The notes under the pieces: generated by a model
The model's database searches: none
The model's input: only the letters and a program-made list of their open reading frames with translations
What the model was told of the DNA's origin: nothing
From: an uncultured Muribaculaceae bacterium
GTDB lineage: Bacteria; Bacteroidota; Bacteroidia; Bacteroidales; Muribaculaceae
DNA length: 64,000 nt
Direction: 5' to 3'
Assembly: GCA_947628305.1 (NCBI GenBank)
Contig: CANQZG010000009.1
Span: forward strand, 1-64,000
In this document: positions 1-6,958 of the stretch, one piece after another
Numbering within the stretch: position 1 is the stretch's first letter
Layout of the letters: each line of letters begins with the position of its first letter
Made by a program: the position numbers and the translations under genes

Positions 1-75
1 AGAGTCCGGTTCAATACCGAACTCTTTCTATAACTGGATAGTGTTTAACATGTCCAACTTTTGGGGGGCACTTCA
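1..75 (+). mobile_element. IS3-family insertion sequence, right end
   Basis: The first 41 bases encode the typical C-terminus of an IS3-family OrfB transposase, and bases 51-75 (TGTCCAACTTTTGGGGGG...) look like the terminal inverted repeat found at the ends of IS3-family elements in Bacteroidales. The left part of the element lies outside the window, so completeness cannot be judged. Family assignment rests on the short C-terminal peptide and the terminal sequence. Confidence 0.7.
3..41 (+). CDS. IS3-family transposase OrfB, last 12 codons (cut by window edge)
   Basis: Reading frame 3 gives SPVQYRTLSITG followed by TAG. This matches the usual end of IS3/IS150-type integrase-like transposases, where an 'SPxxYR' motif lies a few residues before the stop. 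The catalytic DDE core is outside the window. Ten bases separate the stop from the presumed terminal inverted repeat, as is normal for these elements. Too short for the ORF track; whether the full gene is intact is unknown. Confidence 0.65.
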   Translation, partial: SPVQYRTLSITG

Positions 76-395
76 CGTTGGCGCGTCCCTACGACAGGAA
101 TGATAACGACCGAATGGTACGGTGCGGCCCATTGACAGAACCGCAACCATCGCCTAAAAGAGGGTGTTGCAAAATTGACATTTTATGAGAAATCGTAGGG
201 ACGCGTCAACGGACGCGTCCGAGGGAATTGCAGATTGTCAGCTATTTGTAATATAGAGGGTGTTGCAAAACTCCGAAAAATTGCCCTACCGTAGATATCG
301 CCTTTAGGATATTATTTAGACGATGAAACTCCTTACGATGCAAATGATTGATAATCTACCCCTTTGAGGACGCGCTCGTTGGCGCGTCCCTACGA
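76..395. repeat. Gene-free stretch with REP-like GC-rich palindromes
   Basis: There is no credible gene here. CGTTGGCGCGTCCCTACGA occurs at 76-94 and again exactly at 377-395, and an inverted relative (CGTAGGGACGCG) lies at 194-205 next to GGACGCGTCC. The 368-387 copy can fold as GGACGCG/CGCGTCC. A second motif, GAGGGTGTTGCAAAA, is repeated at 160-174 and 256-270. The palindromes resemble REP-type interspersed repeats; a further relative sits at 29148-29169. Function is unknown. Confidence 0.6.
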
Positions 396-400
396 TGCCT

Positions 401-546
401 AAGATACTTCCGCTCGGCAAACCCAAAATAAATTTTGCTTTGCGCTCTCTTATCCGTATCTTTGACTCCGTCGAAGATACTCACGCTCGGAAAAGTTCAA
501 GCGAGCTTGCTCTTTTCTCTCGACTTATTCGTATCTTTGCCAAGAA
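401..546 (+). promoter_or_regulatory. Tandemly duplicated promoter-bearing unit
   Basis: Two diverged copies of a ~73-75 bp unit lie head to tail (401-473 and 474-546). Each begins AAGATACT..CGCTCGG.AAA and ends with a Bacteroidetes -7 box TATCTTTG (457-464 and 532-539). The first copy has TTTG 19 bases upstream of its -7 box (434-437); the second has only a poorly spaced TTG. The second -7 box ends nine bases before the ATG at 549, which supports that start and argues against the longer ORF-track start at 435. Confidence 0.55.
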
Positions 547-548
547 AT

Positions 549-1103
549 ATGGTAAACCAGGAGATTCAATCACCTTATAAACGCGGTGGCGACGACGGGC
601 TGACGTTCGGCGCATACCTCACCGTGATGTTTTTCAGCGGGATATTCTCACAATACATCCCGGGCGCAAACCTCGTGTCATCGCTGATGATGCTGGGCGT
701 TCCCGCCGTGACATATTTCTATCTGCGACGGTATTTCATCAAGGAGCGGGGACGGCTCACGGTGTCGGCCCTGTGGATGCACGGTATAGTGACATTCGCC
801 TGCGGGTCGCTGCTGGCCGCATTCCTGATGTTCATCTACATGCGCTGGATTGAGCCGGACTATCTGCACAGGGTCTGGACGATGTTTGTCGATGTGATGG
901 CGCAGTCCGACGACCCTGGGATGCAGGAAATCGTGCGCGTGTCACGCGAGGCCGAAGCCCACAAAGTGCAACCCGTCACACCTATAATATTCAGTATAAC
1001 CACAATAATGCTGGCAATACTCAGCGGCTCGGTGCTCTCGCTCATCATCGGCGTGATAGTGAAAGCCATGGGCCTACCCCGAACTAAAAACAACAATATA
1101 TAA
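549..1103 (+). CDS. DUF4199 family inner-membrane protein
   Basis: A 184-residue hydrophobic protein with about four membrane segments. It resembles the DUF4199 family, whose genes commonly precede a dolichyl-phosphate-mannosyltransferase-like GT2 gene in Bacteroidetes, exactly as here (7-bp gap). The start at 549 (MVNQEIQSP) is preferred over the track's 435 because promoter -7 boxes lie at 457 and 532. The family has no established function; the linkage suggests a role in lipid-linked sugar or envelope metabolism, which is inference. Confidence 0.75.
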   Translation: MVNQEIQSPYKRGGDDGLTFGAYLTVMFFSGIFSQYIPGANLVSSLMMLGVPAVTYFYLRRYFIKERGRLTVSALWMHGIVTFACGSLLAAFLMFIYMRWIEPDYLHRVWTMFVDVMAQSDDPGMQEIVRVSREAEAHKVQPVTPIIFSITTIMLAILSGSVLSLIIGVIVKAMGLPRTKNNNI

Positions 1104-1110
1104 TTATAAG

Positions 1111-2073
1111 ATGGACATATCGGTAGTAATCCCTTTATATAACGAGGCTGAATCGCTCCCGGAGCTGACGGCCTGGATTGAACGTGTCATGGCCGAGAAC
1201 AATTTCAGTTATGAAATCCTGTTCATCAACGACGGTAGCACCGATGACTCCTGGGAGGTAATCAACACCCTCGCCGAGCGCAACCCTGCCATCAAGGGGG
1301 TATCGTTCAGGCGTAACTACGGCAAGTCGCCGGCGTTGAACACAGGTTTCCGCCATGCAAAGGGCGATGTCGTAATCACGATGGACGCCGACCTACAGGA
1401 CAGTCCCGATGAAATCCCGGGACTGTACCGCATGATAACCGAGGAACGGTATGACCTCGTGTCGGGGTGGAAACAGAAACGGTATGACCCGCTGTCAAAG
1501 ACCATCCCGACCAAGCTGTTCAACGCAACGGCCCGCAAGGTGAGCGGCATACACAATCTCCACGACTTCAACTGCGGACTCAAGGCCTACCGTAACAAGG
1601 TGGTGAAACACATCGAAGTGTACGGCGACATGCACCGATACATACCCTATCTCGCCAAGAACGCGGGGTTCAACCGCATAGGCGAGAAGGTAGTGCACCA
1701 CCAGGCGAGGAAATACGGCAAGACAAAGTTCGGACTTGACCGATTTGTCAACGGCTACCTCGACCTGGCCACACTGTGGTTCACGGGTAAATTCGGAGCG
1801 AAACCGATGCACTTCTTCGGGTTGCTCGGCTCGCTGATGTTCATCCTCGGGTTCATCGCGGTGGCGATTGTCGGCCTGACCAAACTGTACAACATGCACG
1901 CCGGAAACCATTACACACTGGTCACCGACTCACCTTACTTCTATCTCTCCCTCGTCATGATGATACTCGGCACACAGCTGTTCCTGACCGGGTTCATCGG
2001 CGAACTTGTCGTGCGCAACTCCACGCGCCGCAATTCCTACGAAATAGAAAGCGAACTAAACATTACCGACTGA
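1111..2073 (+). CDS. GT2 glycosyltransferase, DPM1/GtrB-like, membrane anchored
   Basis: A 320-residue family 2 glycosyltransferase of the polyprenyl-phosphate mannosyl/glucosyltransferase type. The GT-A fold occupies about residues 1-230, with the opening VVIPLYNEAESL, the nucleotide-binding NDGSTDDS near 40-47 and the metal-binding DAD at 92-94. Two C-terminal membrane segments (about 235-260 and 280-305) anchor it. The likely reaction is transfer of a sugar from a nucleotide donor to undecaprenyl phosphate on the cytoplasmic face; sugar identity cannot be read from sequence. Its stop overlaps the next start by one base, indicating an operon. Confidence 0.88.
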   Translation: MDISVVIPLYNEAESLPELTAWIERVMAENNFSYEILFINDGSTDDSWEVINTLAERNPAIKGVSFRRNYGKSPALNTGFRHAKGDVVITMDADLQDSPDEIPGLYRMITEERYDLVSGWKQKRYDPLSKTIPTKLFNATARKVSGIHNLHDFNCGLKAYRNKVVKHIEVYGDMHRYIPYLAKNAGFNRIGEKVVHHQARKYGKTKFGLDRFVNGYLDLATLWFTGKFGAKPMHFFGLLGSLMFILGFIAVAIVGLTKLYNMHAGNHYTLVTDSPYFYLSLVMMILGTQLFLTGFIGELVVRNSTRRNSYEIESELNITD

Positions 2074-2609
2074 TGGAAAATTTCAACGTATTCCCGCGGT
2101 TTTACAGCCTCATAAACGAACGATATTCATGCCGCGACTATTCACCAAGGCCGGTCGCGACCGAGATGATACGCACGATTCTCGACACGGCACGGCTCGC
2201 CCCGTCGGCATGCAACCGACAGCCATGGGTGTTCATCGTCGTGGAGGACGGCGAGGAGCGCGACGCCCTTGTGTCATCCTACGGCCGCGACTGGTTCAAC
2301 AGTGCACCCGTTTACATCGTCGCATGCGGAAACCACTCCGAGGCATGGCATCGCGCCGACGGCAAAGACCACACCGATGTCGATGTAGCCATAGCCGTTG
2401 AACATATATGTCTCGCGGCCACCACATTCGGCCTCGGCACCTGCTGGGTGTGCAATTTCGACCGACCGACGGTGAGCGAGGGACTGGGACTGCCTCCCGA
2501 AATCGAACCTGTCGCCATAATCCCGCTCGGATTTCCCGCCGAAGGTTCCGTGCGCCCCGAGAAGAAACGTAAGCCTATCGATGATATCGTGAAATGGGGA
2601 AAATTCTGA
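2073..2609 (+). CDS. Nitroreductase-family FMN oxidoreductase
   Basis: 178 residues of the nitroreductase fold. The N-terminal RYSCRDYS (about 17-24) and LAPSACNRQPW supply the usual FMN-phosphate and isoalloxazine contacts, and GLGTCWVCNF is the second conserved block. Such enzymes are homodimeric NAD(P)H-dependent flavoproteins; the physiological substrate is unknown. It starts inside the stop of the GT2 gene and overlaps the following lipoprotein gene by 16 bases, so it is translationally coupled on both sides. Confidence 0.88.
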   Translation: MENFNVFPRFYSLINERYSCRDYSPRPVATEMIRTILDTARLAPSACNRQPWVFIVVEDGEERDALVSSYGRDWFNSAPVYIVACGNHSEAWHRADGKDHTDVDVAIAVEHICLAATTFGLGTCWVCNFDRPTVSEGLGLPPEIEPVAIIPLGFPAEGSVRPEKKRKPIDDIVKWGKF

Positions 2610-3112
2610 CATCGGTCATAGCGGCGATAACGGCAGCCGTCATTGTCTCAAGCTGCAATACATCAGGCTGTCTCGAGAATCAGAACAGCCTGCCGCTCGC
2701 AGGGTTGTATGACAGCGCGACAGGACGCGCCGTCTCCATCGACTCGATTGACGTGGGGGGCGTTGGCGCGCCTGATGATTCGCTGCTGTACAAGGCCGGG
2801 ATGAAACTGACCGAAATATATCTGCCGTTCCGCTCGACACAACCGTCGACATCATTCTTCATCCATTACGCGCAGAAAGGCCTTGACGATGAAAGATTGA
2901 ACGACACACTGTCGTTTGAATACACGTCACGGCCCTATTTCGCAAGCGAGGAGTGCGGGGCGATGTTCCGTTACAACCTGACCCGCATGAGCCACACGAC
3001 CCATCTCATTGATTCCGTCAAAATCGTCGATTCTCTAATCACCAACCTGGCCGTGCAACAGATTCACATCTATTTCCGCGTGACACAGGAAGAACCTGAC
3101 CCTGAACAATGA
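2594..3112 (+). CDS. DUF6452 family lipoprotein
   Basis: A 172-residue exported protein. The N-terminus MGKILTSVIAAITAAVIVSSC has a hydrophobic segment ending in a lipobox (VSSC, Cys at about 21), so it is probably lipid anchored in the envelope. The rest is a beta-rich domain with conserved Cys and aromatic residues, matching the Bacteroidetes-specific DUF6452 family as I recall it. It overlaps the nitroreductase gene upstream, and its stop shares ATGA with the DUF6048 gene, a pairing common in Bacteroidales. Function is unknown. Confidence 0.72.
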   Translation: MGKILTSVIAAITAAVIVSSCNTSGCLENQNSLPLAGLYDSATGRAVSIDSIDVGGVGAPDDSLLYKAGMKLTEIYLPFRSTQPSTSFFIHYAQKGLDDERLNDTLSFEYTSRPYFASEECGAMFRYNLTRMSHTTHLIDSVKIVDSLITNLAVQQIHIYFRVTQEEPDPEQ

Positions 3113-3999
3113 GGACACTTCTACGCAATATCATGATATCGCTCGGCGCGATGATAATGCTGGCGATGGCAGTTCCAGACGCCACGGCACAGAGACGCGT
3201 GACCCCGGTCACTCCGTCAGACCCCGTGACCAACCCGAAACGTCCGGAGACCACAAAAAAAATAGACCGCAGCCGTCTCGCCGAAATCACCGACGCCCAA
3301 GGGAATATCGTCCTCGTGGACACCGTGACAGGGACGGAATTCATCGACTCGACCGCAATCAAGACAGTGCCCAAGATGCAATACCCGCTGTGGCATGCCG
3401 TGGTCGCGGGTGTGAATCTATGGGACCCGCTGATGAGAGCGTTCGGTCAGAAATACGGACTGTTTGACGTATGGGCCGAACTTAGCATCCACAACCGCTA
3501 CAAACCAATCATCGAACTTGGCCTCGGAACAATCAACGACACCCCGAGCGGTGGCAACTATACGTTCAAAAGTCCTGTCGCCCCCTATTTCAAACTCGGC
3601 GCGAACTATAACTTCTTCTACAATTCCAACCCCGACTACCAGTTGCTCGGCGGCCTTAGGCTCGGTTTCACCCATTACAACTACGAAATCCCCCACTTCT
3701 CCCTCTCGGGCGACTACTGGGACGAGAGTTCCAGCCTAAGCATCCCCAAACAAAGCTCAACGGCGGCCTATCTTGAAATCGTATTCGGAATCAAGGTCAA
3801 AATCGCAGGGCCTATATCCATGGGTTGGAACATAAAGTACCACTCGATTCTCCATGAAAGCAAGGCGGAGTATGGCCAATCGATGTACATCCCCGGGTAC
3901 GGTAAACGCAATTCCTCGATAACCGGCGGATTTTCAATCATGTACACCATCCCGCTGAACAAAACCATAGTCCCGGTGGTTGAATCAGAAAAAAAGTAG
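3109..3999 (+). CDS. DUF6048 family predicted outer-membrane protein
   Basis: 296 residues with a signal peptide (cleavage near PDATA/QRR, about 28), a polar Pro/Thr-rich linker, then alternating aromatic beta strands (KLGANYNFFYN, LGGLRLGFTHYNY, GWNIKYHS, GGFSIMYTIPL) typical of a small outer-membrane barrel. It resembles the DUF6048 family, which normally follows DUF6452, and the two genes overlap by four bases. Role unknown; a two-component outer-membrane structure with its lipoprotein neighbour is plausible. Confidence 0.72.
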   Translation: MRTLLRNIMISLGAMIMLAMAVPDATAQRRVTPVTPSDPVTNPKRPETTKKIDRSRLAEITDAQGNIVLVDTVTGTEFIDSTAIKTVPKMQYPLWHAVVAGVNLWDPLMRAFGQKYGLFDVWAELSIHNRYKPIIELGLGTINDTPSGGNYTFKSPVAPYFKLGANYNFFYNSNPDYQLLGGLRLGFTHYNYEIPHFSLSGDYWDESSSLSIPKQSSTAAYLEIVFGIKVKIAGPISMGWNIKYHSILHESKAEYGQSMYIPGYGKRNSSITGGFSIMYTIPLNKTIVPVVESEKK

Positions 4000-4006
4000 A
4001 CAAATC

Positions 4007-4798
4007 ATGAAGAATATACTGATAATAGGCGCATCATCTGGCATCGGCCGCCGTGTCGCCGAAGATTTCGCCCTAATGGGATGGCGCGTGGGTGTCGCCG
4101 CAAGACGCGAAGAACCGTTGAAAGAACTACAGGAGAAGCATCCCGACAACGTTGTCTATGAAACCATGGATGTCACCGCCAACGATTGCGTGGAACGGTT
4201 CTACCGACTAATCGAGCGCATGAACGGCATGGACGTGTTGCTGTTTGCGTCAGGTGTCGGCTTCCAGAACCCGGAATTGCAATTGTCCCGCGAAGTCAGG
4301 ACACTGGAAACCAACGTCGTGGGGTTCGCACGCATCGTCACTGCCGCCTACCGTTACTACCGCGACACGGCCAATGACGCACCGGGCCGCATCGCGTTCA
4401 TCAGTTCGGTCGCATCCACAAAGGGAATCGGTGTCGCAGCGTCATACAGCGCATCCAAACGCTTCCAGCGCACCTATATCGAGGCACTGGAGCAACTCGC
4501 CCACAAACAACGTGTCAACGTCAAGTTCACTGACATACGACCGGGGTTCATACGCACCCCCATACTTGATGAATCACGCGACTATCCGTTGCTGATGACC
4601 CTCGACTATGCCGCCCCGCTCATCGAGCTTGCAATCATCCGGGGCAAGCGCGTCGCGACCGTCGACTGGCGGTGGCGTCTGCTCTGTGCCGCATGGCGTT
4701 GCATCCCCTCCCGTTGGTGGGTCAACATGGACATCGACATGGCGCAGGAACGCACATTCCCGGCCCAGGCATCCACTGAAAACATCATTTCTAAGTAA
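4007..4798 (+). CDS. Short-chain dehydrogenase/reductase (SDR)
   Basis: 263 residues with a classical SDR Rossmann fold: dinucleotide motif GASSGIG at 8-14, a serine block (FISSVAS) and the YSASK catalytic Tyr/Lys near residue 150. The downstream DIRPGFIRTP segment is typical of the family. ATG 4007 is chosen over the track's 3980 because it follows the DUF6048 stop and begins directly with the nucleotide-binding strand. Substrate unknown. One base separates its stop from the rpiB start. Confidence 0.88.
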   Translation: MKNILIIGASSGIGRRVAEDFALMGWRVGVAARREEPLKELQEKHPDNVVYETMDVTANDCVERFYRLIERMNGMDVLLFASGVGFQNPELQLSREVRTLETNVVGFARIVTAAYRYYRDTANDAPGRIAFISSVASTKGIGVAASYSASKRFQRTYIEALEQLAHKQRVNVKFTDIRPGFIRTPILDESRDYPLLMTLDYAAPLIELAIIRGKRVATVDWRWRLLCAAWRCIPSRWWVNMDIDMAQERTFPAQASTENIISK

Positions 4799-4799
4799 T

Positions 4800-5264
4800 A
4801 TGTCATCAATATTAATCCCAGGGAAGAAACTCGCTATATGCAGCGACCACGCCGGATACGAACTGAAAAGCATCATCGAGGGATACCTCGATGTCCAAGG
4901 AGTGGAATATGAGGACTTCGGTACATTCAGCTCCGAGAGTTGCGACTATCCCGACTATGCCCATCCCGCCGCGCTTGCCGTGGAGGAAGGCCGCTGTTAC
5001 CCCGGCATCGCGATATGCGGCACAGGCAACGGCATCGGCATGACGCTCAACAAGCATCAGCTGATACGCGCCGCCCTGTGCTGGAACACCGAAATCGCTT
5101 CGTTGGCACGTCATCACAACAACGCCAACTTTGTCGTGCTGCCCGCACGTTTCATCGACCCCGCGACAGCGATTTCAGTCGTGGAGACATTCCTTGAGAC
5201 ACCATTTGACGGTGGCCGGCATGAACGCCGAATAGAGAAAATGCCCGTCACCTCCTGCAAGTAG
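4800..5264 (+). CDS. rpiB: Ribose-5-phosphate isomerase B
   Basis: 154 residues of the RpiB/LacAB family, interconverting ribose 5-phosphate and ribulose 5-phosphate in the pentose phosphate pathway. CSDHAGYELK at 14-23 carries the phosphate-binding Asp-His, and AICGTGNGIGM contains the catalytic Cys at about residue 73. The start is ATG 4800; the 64 extra N-terminal residues of the ORF track lie inside the SDR gene in another frame and are not part of the protein. It is the last gene of the plus-strand operon. Confidence 0.93.
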   Translation: MSSILIPGKKLAICSDHAGYELKSIIEGYLDVQGVEYEDFGTFSSESCDYPDYAHPAALAVEEGRCYPGIAICGTGNGIGMTLNKHQLIRAALCWNTEIASLARHHNNANFVVLPARFIDPATAISVVETFLETPFDGGRHERRIEKMPVTSCK

Positions 5265-5277
5265 CAGGACAATAACA

Positions 5278-5323
5278 TAAAAATAAATGGGACGGTCGTT
5301 AACGACCGTCCCATTTATTTTTA
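5278..5323. terminator. 46-bp perfect palindrome between convergent rpiB and trxB
   Basis: A loopless perfect palindrome centred on GTTAAC, with the right half AACGACCGTCCCATTTATTT plus TTA. In RNA from either strand it gives a long GC-rich stem followed by a U-rich run, so it should act as a bidirectional intrinsic terminator between rpiB (+) and trxB (-). Confidence 0.85.
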
Positions 5324-5337
5324 ACCCGCACCGAACG

Positions 5338-6279
5338 TCACTCACTCTCGGCAAGGAAACGCTCGACATCAAGCGCGGCCTTGCATCCCATGCCGGCAGC
5401 GGTGATGGCCTGTCGGTAACGGGGGTCGGCGACATCGCCCGCGGCAAACACGCCGGGGATATTGGTGGCGGTGGTATCGCCCTGCGTCTTGATATAACCT
5501 GCTTCATCGACCTCTATCGCCGGGGTGAAAACAGCGGTGTTGGGCGTATGCCCTATCGCAAGGAAGAAGCCGTCGACCGGCAGGTCAAACCGCTGCTCGT
5601 TGTCAGTGCCCAGGCCTTCGACAAGATGCGCCCCTTCAAGGGCATCGTCTCCGTAAAGGCCTACGGTGTTGGTATTGAACAATACATTTATATTCGCCTT
5701 GTCAAGGACGCGACGTTGCATTACCTTGGAGGCACGGAGATAATCCTTGCGTACAATGAGGAACACATCGGCGGCTATGTTGCTAAGGTACAACGCCTCC
5801 TCACAGGCAGTGTCACCGCCACCCACGACAGCGACCCTCTTGCCACGATAGAAGAATCCGTCACATGTCGCGCACGCCGACACCCCAAGCCCCATATACT
5901 TCTTTTCATCATCAAGGCCAAGGTAGCGGGCGGTCGCCCCTGTCGATATTATTATAGTGTCGGCATAGACAATATTTCCATCGGACGTCTTTGCGACAAA
6001 CGGCCGTTTGCTGAAATCGACCTCTGTCACGAGACCATCCTTGATCTCGGCACCGAATTTAACGGCCTGATTACGGAAATCCTCCATCAATTCAGGGCCT
6101 GTAGTGCCATCGGGATAACCGGGGAAATTCTCCACCTCGGTTGTGGTGGTAAGCTGGCCGCCGGGTTGATGTCCCTCATACATGAGGGGCGAAAGATTGG
6201 CACGTGATGCATATATCGCCGCCGTGAATCCGGCAGGCCCCGAGCCTATTATCAGGCATTTTGTCTTTATTTCGTCCAT
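5338..6279 (-). CDS. trxB: Thioredoxin-disulfide reductase
   Basis: 313 residues, the normal length for low-Mr bacterial TrxB. It has FAD-binding GSGPAG near 12-17, redox-active CATC at 136-139, NADPH-binding GGGDTA just after, and the C-terminal FAD block GVFAAGDVADPRYRQ. It transfers electrons from NADPH to thioredoxin in the cytoplasm. It is the last gene of the dedA-rpe-ftsK-lolA-trxB operon. The 26-bp spacer to lolA is made of TTTAGAG repeats. Long antisense ORFs across it are shadows. Confidence 0.96.
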   Translation of the reverse strand: MDEIKTKCLIIGSGPAGFTAAIYASRANLSPLMYEGHQPGGQLTTTTEVENFPGYPDGTTGPELMEDFRNQAVKFGAEIKDGLVTEVDFSKRPFVAKTSDGNIVYADTIIISTGATARYLGLDDEKKYMGLGVSACATCDGFFYRGKRVAVVGGGDTACEEALYLSNIAADVFLIVRKDYLRASKVMQRRVLDKANINVLFNTNTVGLYGDDALEGAHLVEGLGTDNEQRFDLPVDGFFLAIGHTPNTAVFTPAIEVDEAGYIKTQGDTTATNIPGVFAAGDVADPRYRQAITAAGMGCKAALDVERFLAESE

Positions 6280-6305
6280 AACTCTAAACTCTAAACGTTA
6301 AACTT

Positions 6306-6920
6306 CTATCTCAAATCCACGACCTGAGCCTTGGGTGCTTTTTTCTTCTCAAACCGGAATGTCGACATGGGAAGGGTCGCCCCGACACGAGCCGAGGACA
6401 CTTTTATGGTGATTGTCTTGTTCCCGGCCATAGTCAGGACAATCGATGCCGGGAACAGGGTGGATGTATTCATTGTCACAATTGCCTTACGGATTTCATC
6501 ACGCGGGTTCAATGCGGTCAGCTGCACCTGCTTGGTCACACCGTTGGCCTTCCCCATATAACTTGCCTTGTAGGCACGACGGAACGCCTGTATGATTGCG
6601 AACGGATTGACCTGCTGAAGTTCCTCGGCCGTCGGCTCTGTTATATTCACCTCATTGATTGCCGGAGAATAACTCCACTGGGTCTTTCCGTCATACCACA
6701 CCGTCATGTCGGGTGATGTAATGTAAAAACGAGTACCCGATACGGTAATAGACCCGGCTGTAGCCGAGCCATCGGCACTCATGGTGTATCCTGCGGTGAT
6801 TGACTTGGCCGCACGGTAATGGTTGGCCGCACGGTCAAGAAGCGCGGTAGCCGATTCCGCGGCCGTCATGGAGGCCGCCATGCCAAGGAACAGGCAAAGT
6901 GTAAACAGTATCTTTTTCAT
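6306..6920 (-). CDS. lolA: LolA-like outer-membrane lipoprotein carrier protein
   Basis: 204 residues from ATG 6920 (MKKILFTLCLFLGMAASMTAA, a clear Sec signal peptide cleaved near residue 21); the track's upstream start adds 14 unlikely residues. The mature domain shows the LolA pattern: a helix with LLDRAANHYRAAKSI, then strands with 'SPDMTVWYDGKTQWSY' and 'NPFAIIQAFRRAY'. It should carry lipoproteins across the periplasm to the outer membrane. Its position between ftsK and trxB is a familiar Bacteroidetes arrangement. The ATPase of the Lol system may be the lolD-like gene at 17595. Confidence 0.85.
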   Translation of the reverse strand: MKKILFTLCLFLGMAASMTAAESATALLDRAANHYRAAKSITAGYTMSADGSATAGSITVSGTRFYITSPDMTVWYDGKTQWSYSPAINEVNITEPTAEELQQVNPFAIIQAFRRAYKASYMGKANGVTKQVQLTALNPRDEIRKAIVTMNTSTLFPASIVLTMAGNKTITIKVSSARVGATLPMSTFRFEKKKAPKAQVVDLR

Positions 6921-6958
6921 CAATGTGATAACAATTTCTACAGAACAAATGTTGGATG

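Noticed and set aside
76-546. CRISPR array
   Set aside because: The repeats are few, palindromic, irregularly spaced and include inverted copies; no cas genes are present in the window.
395-580. 61-aa ORF upstream of the DUF4199 gene
   Set aside because: It is composed of the tandem promoter repeat and overlaps the real start; composition is not protein-like.
4608-4799. N-terminal 64-residue extension of RpiB in the ORF track
   Set aside because: It lies wholly inside the SDR gene in another frame, and RpiB family members begin close to ATG 4800.
5287-6207. 306-aa ORF opposite trxB
   Set aside because: It starts within the terminator palindrome and mirrors trxB; no independent evidence.
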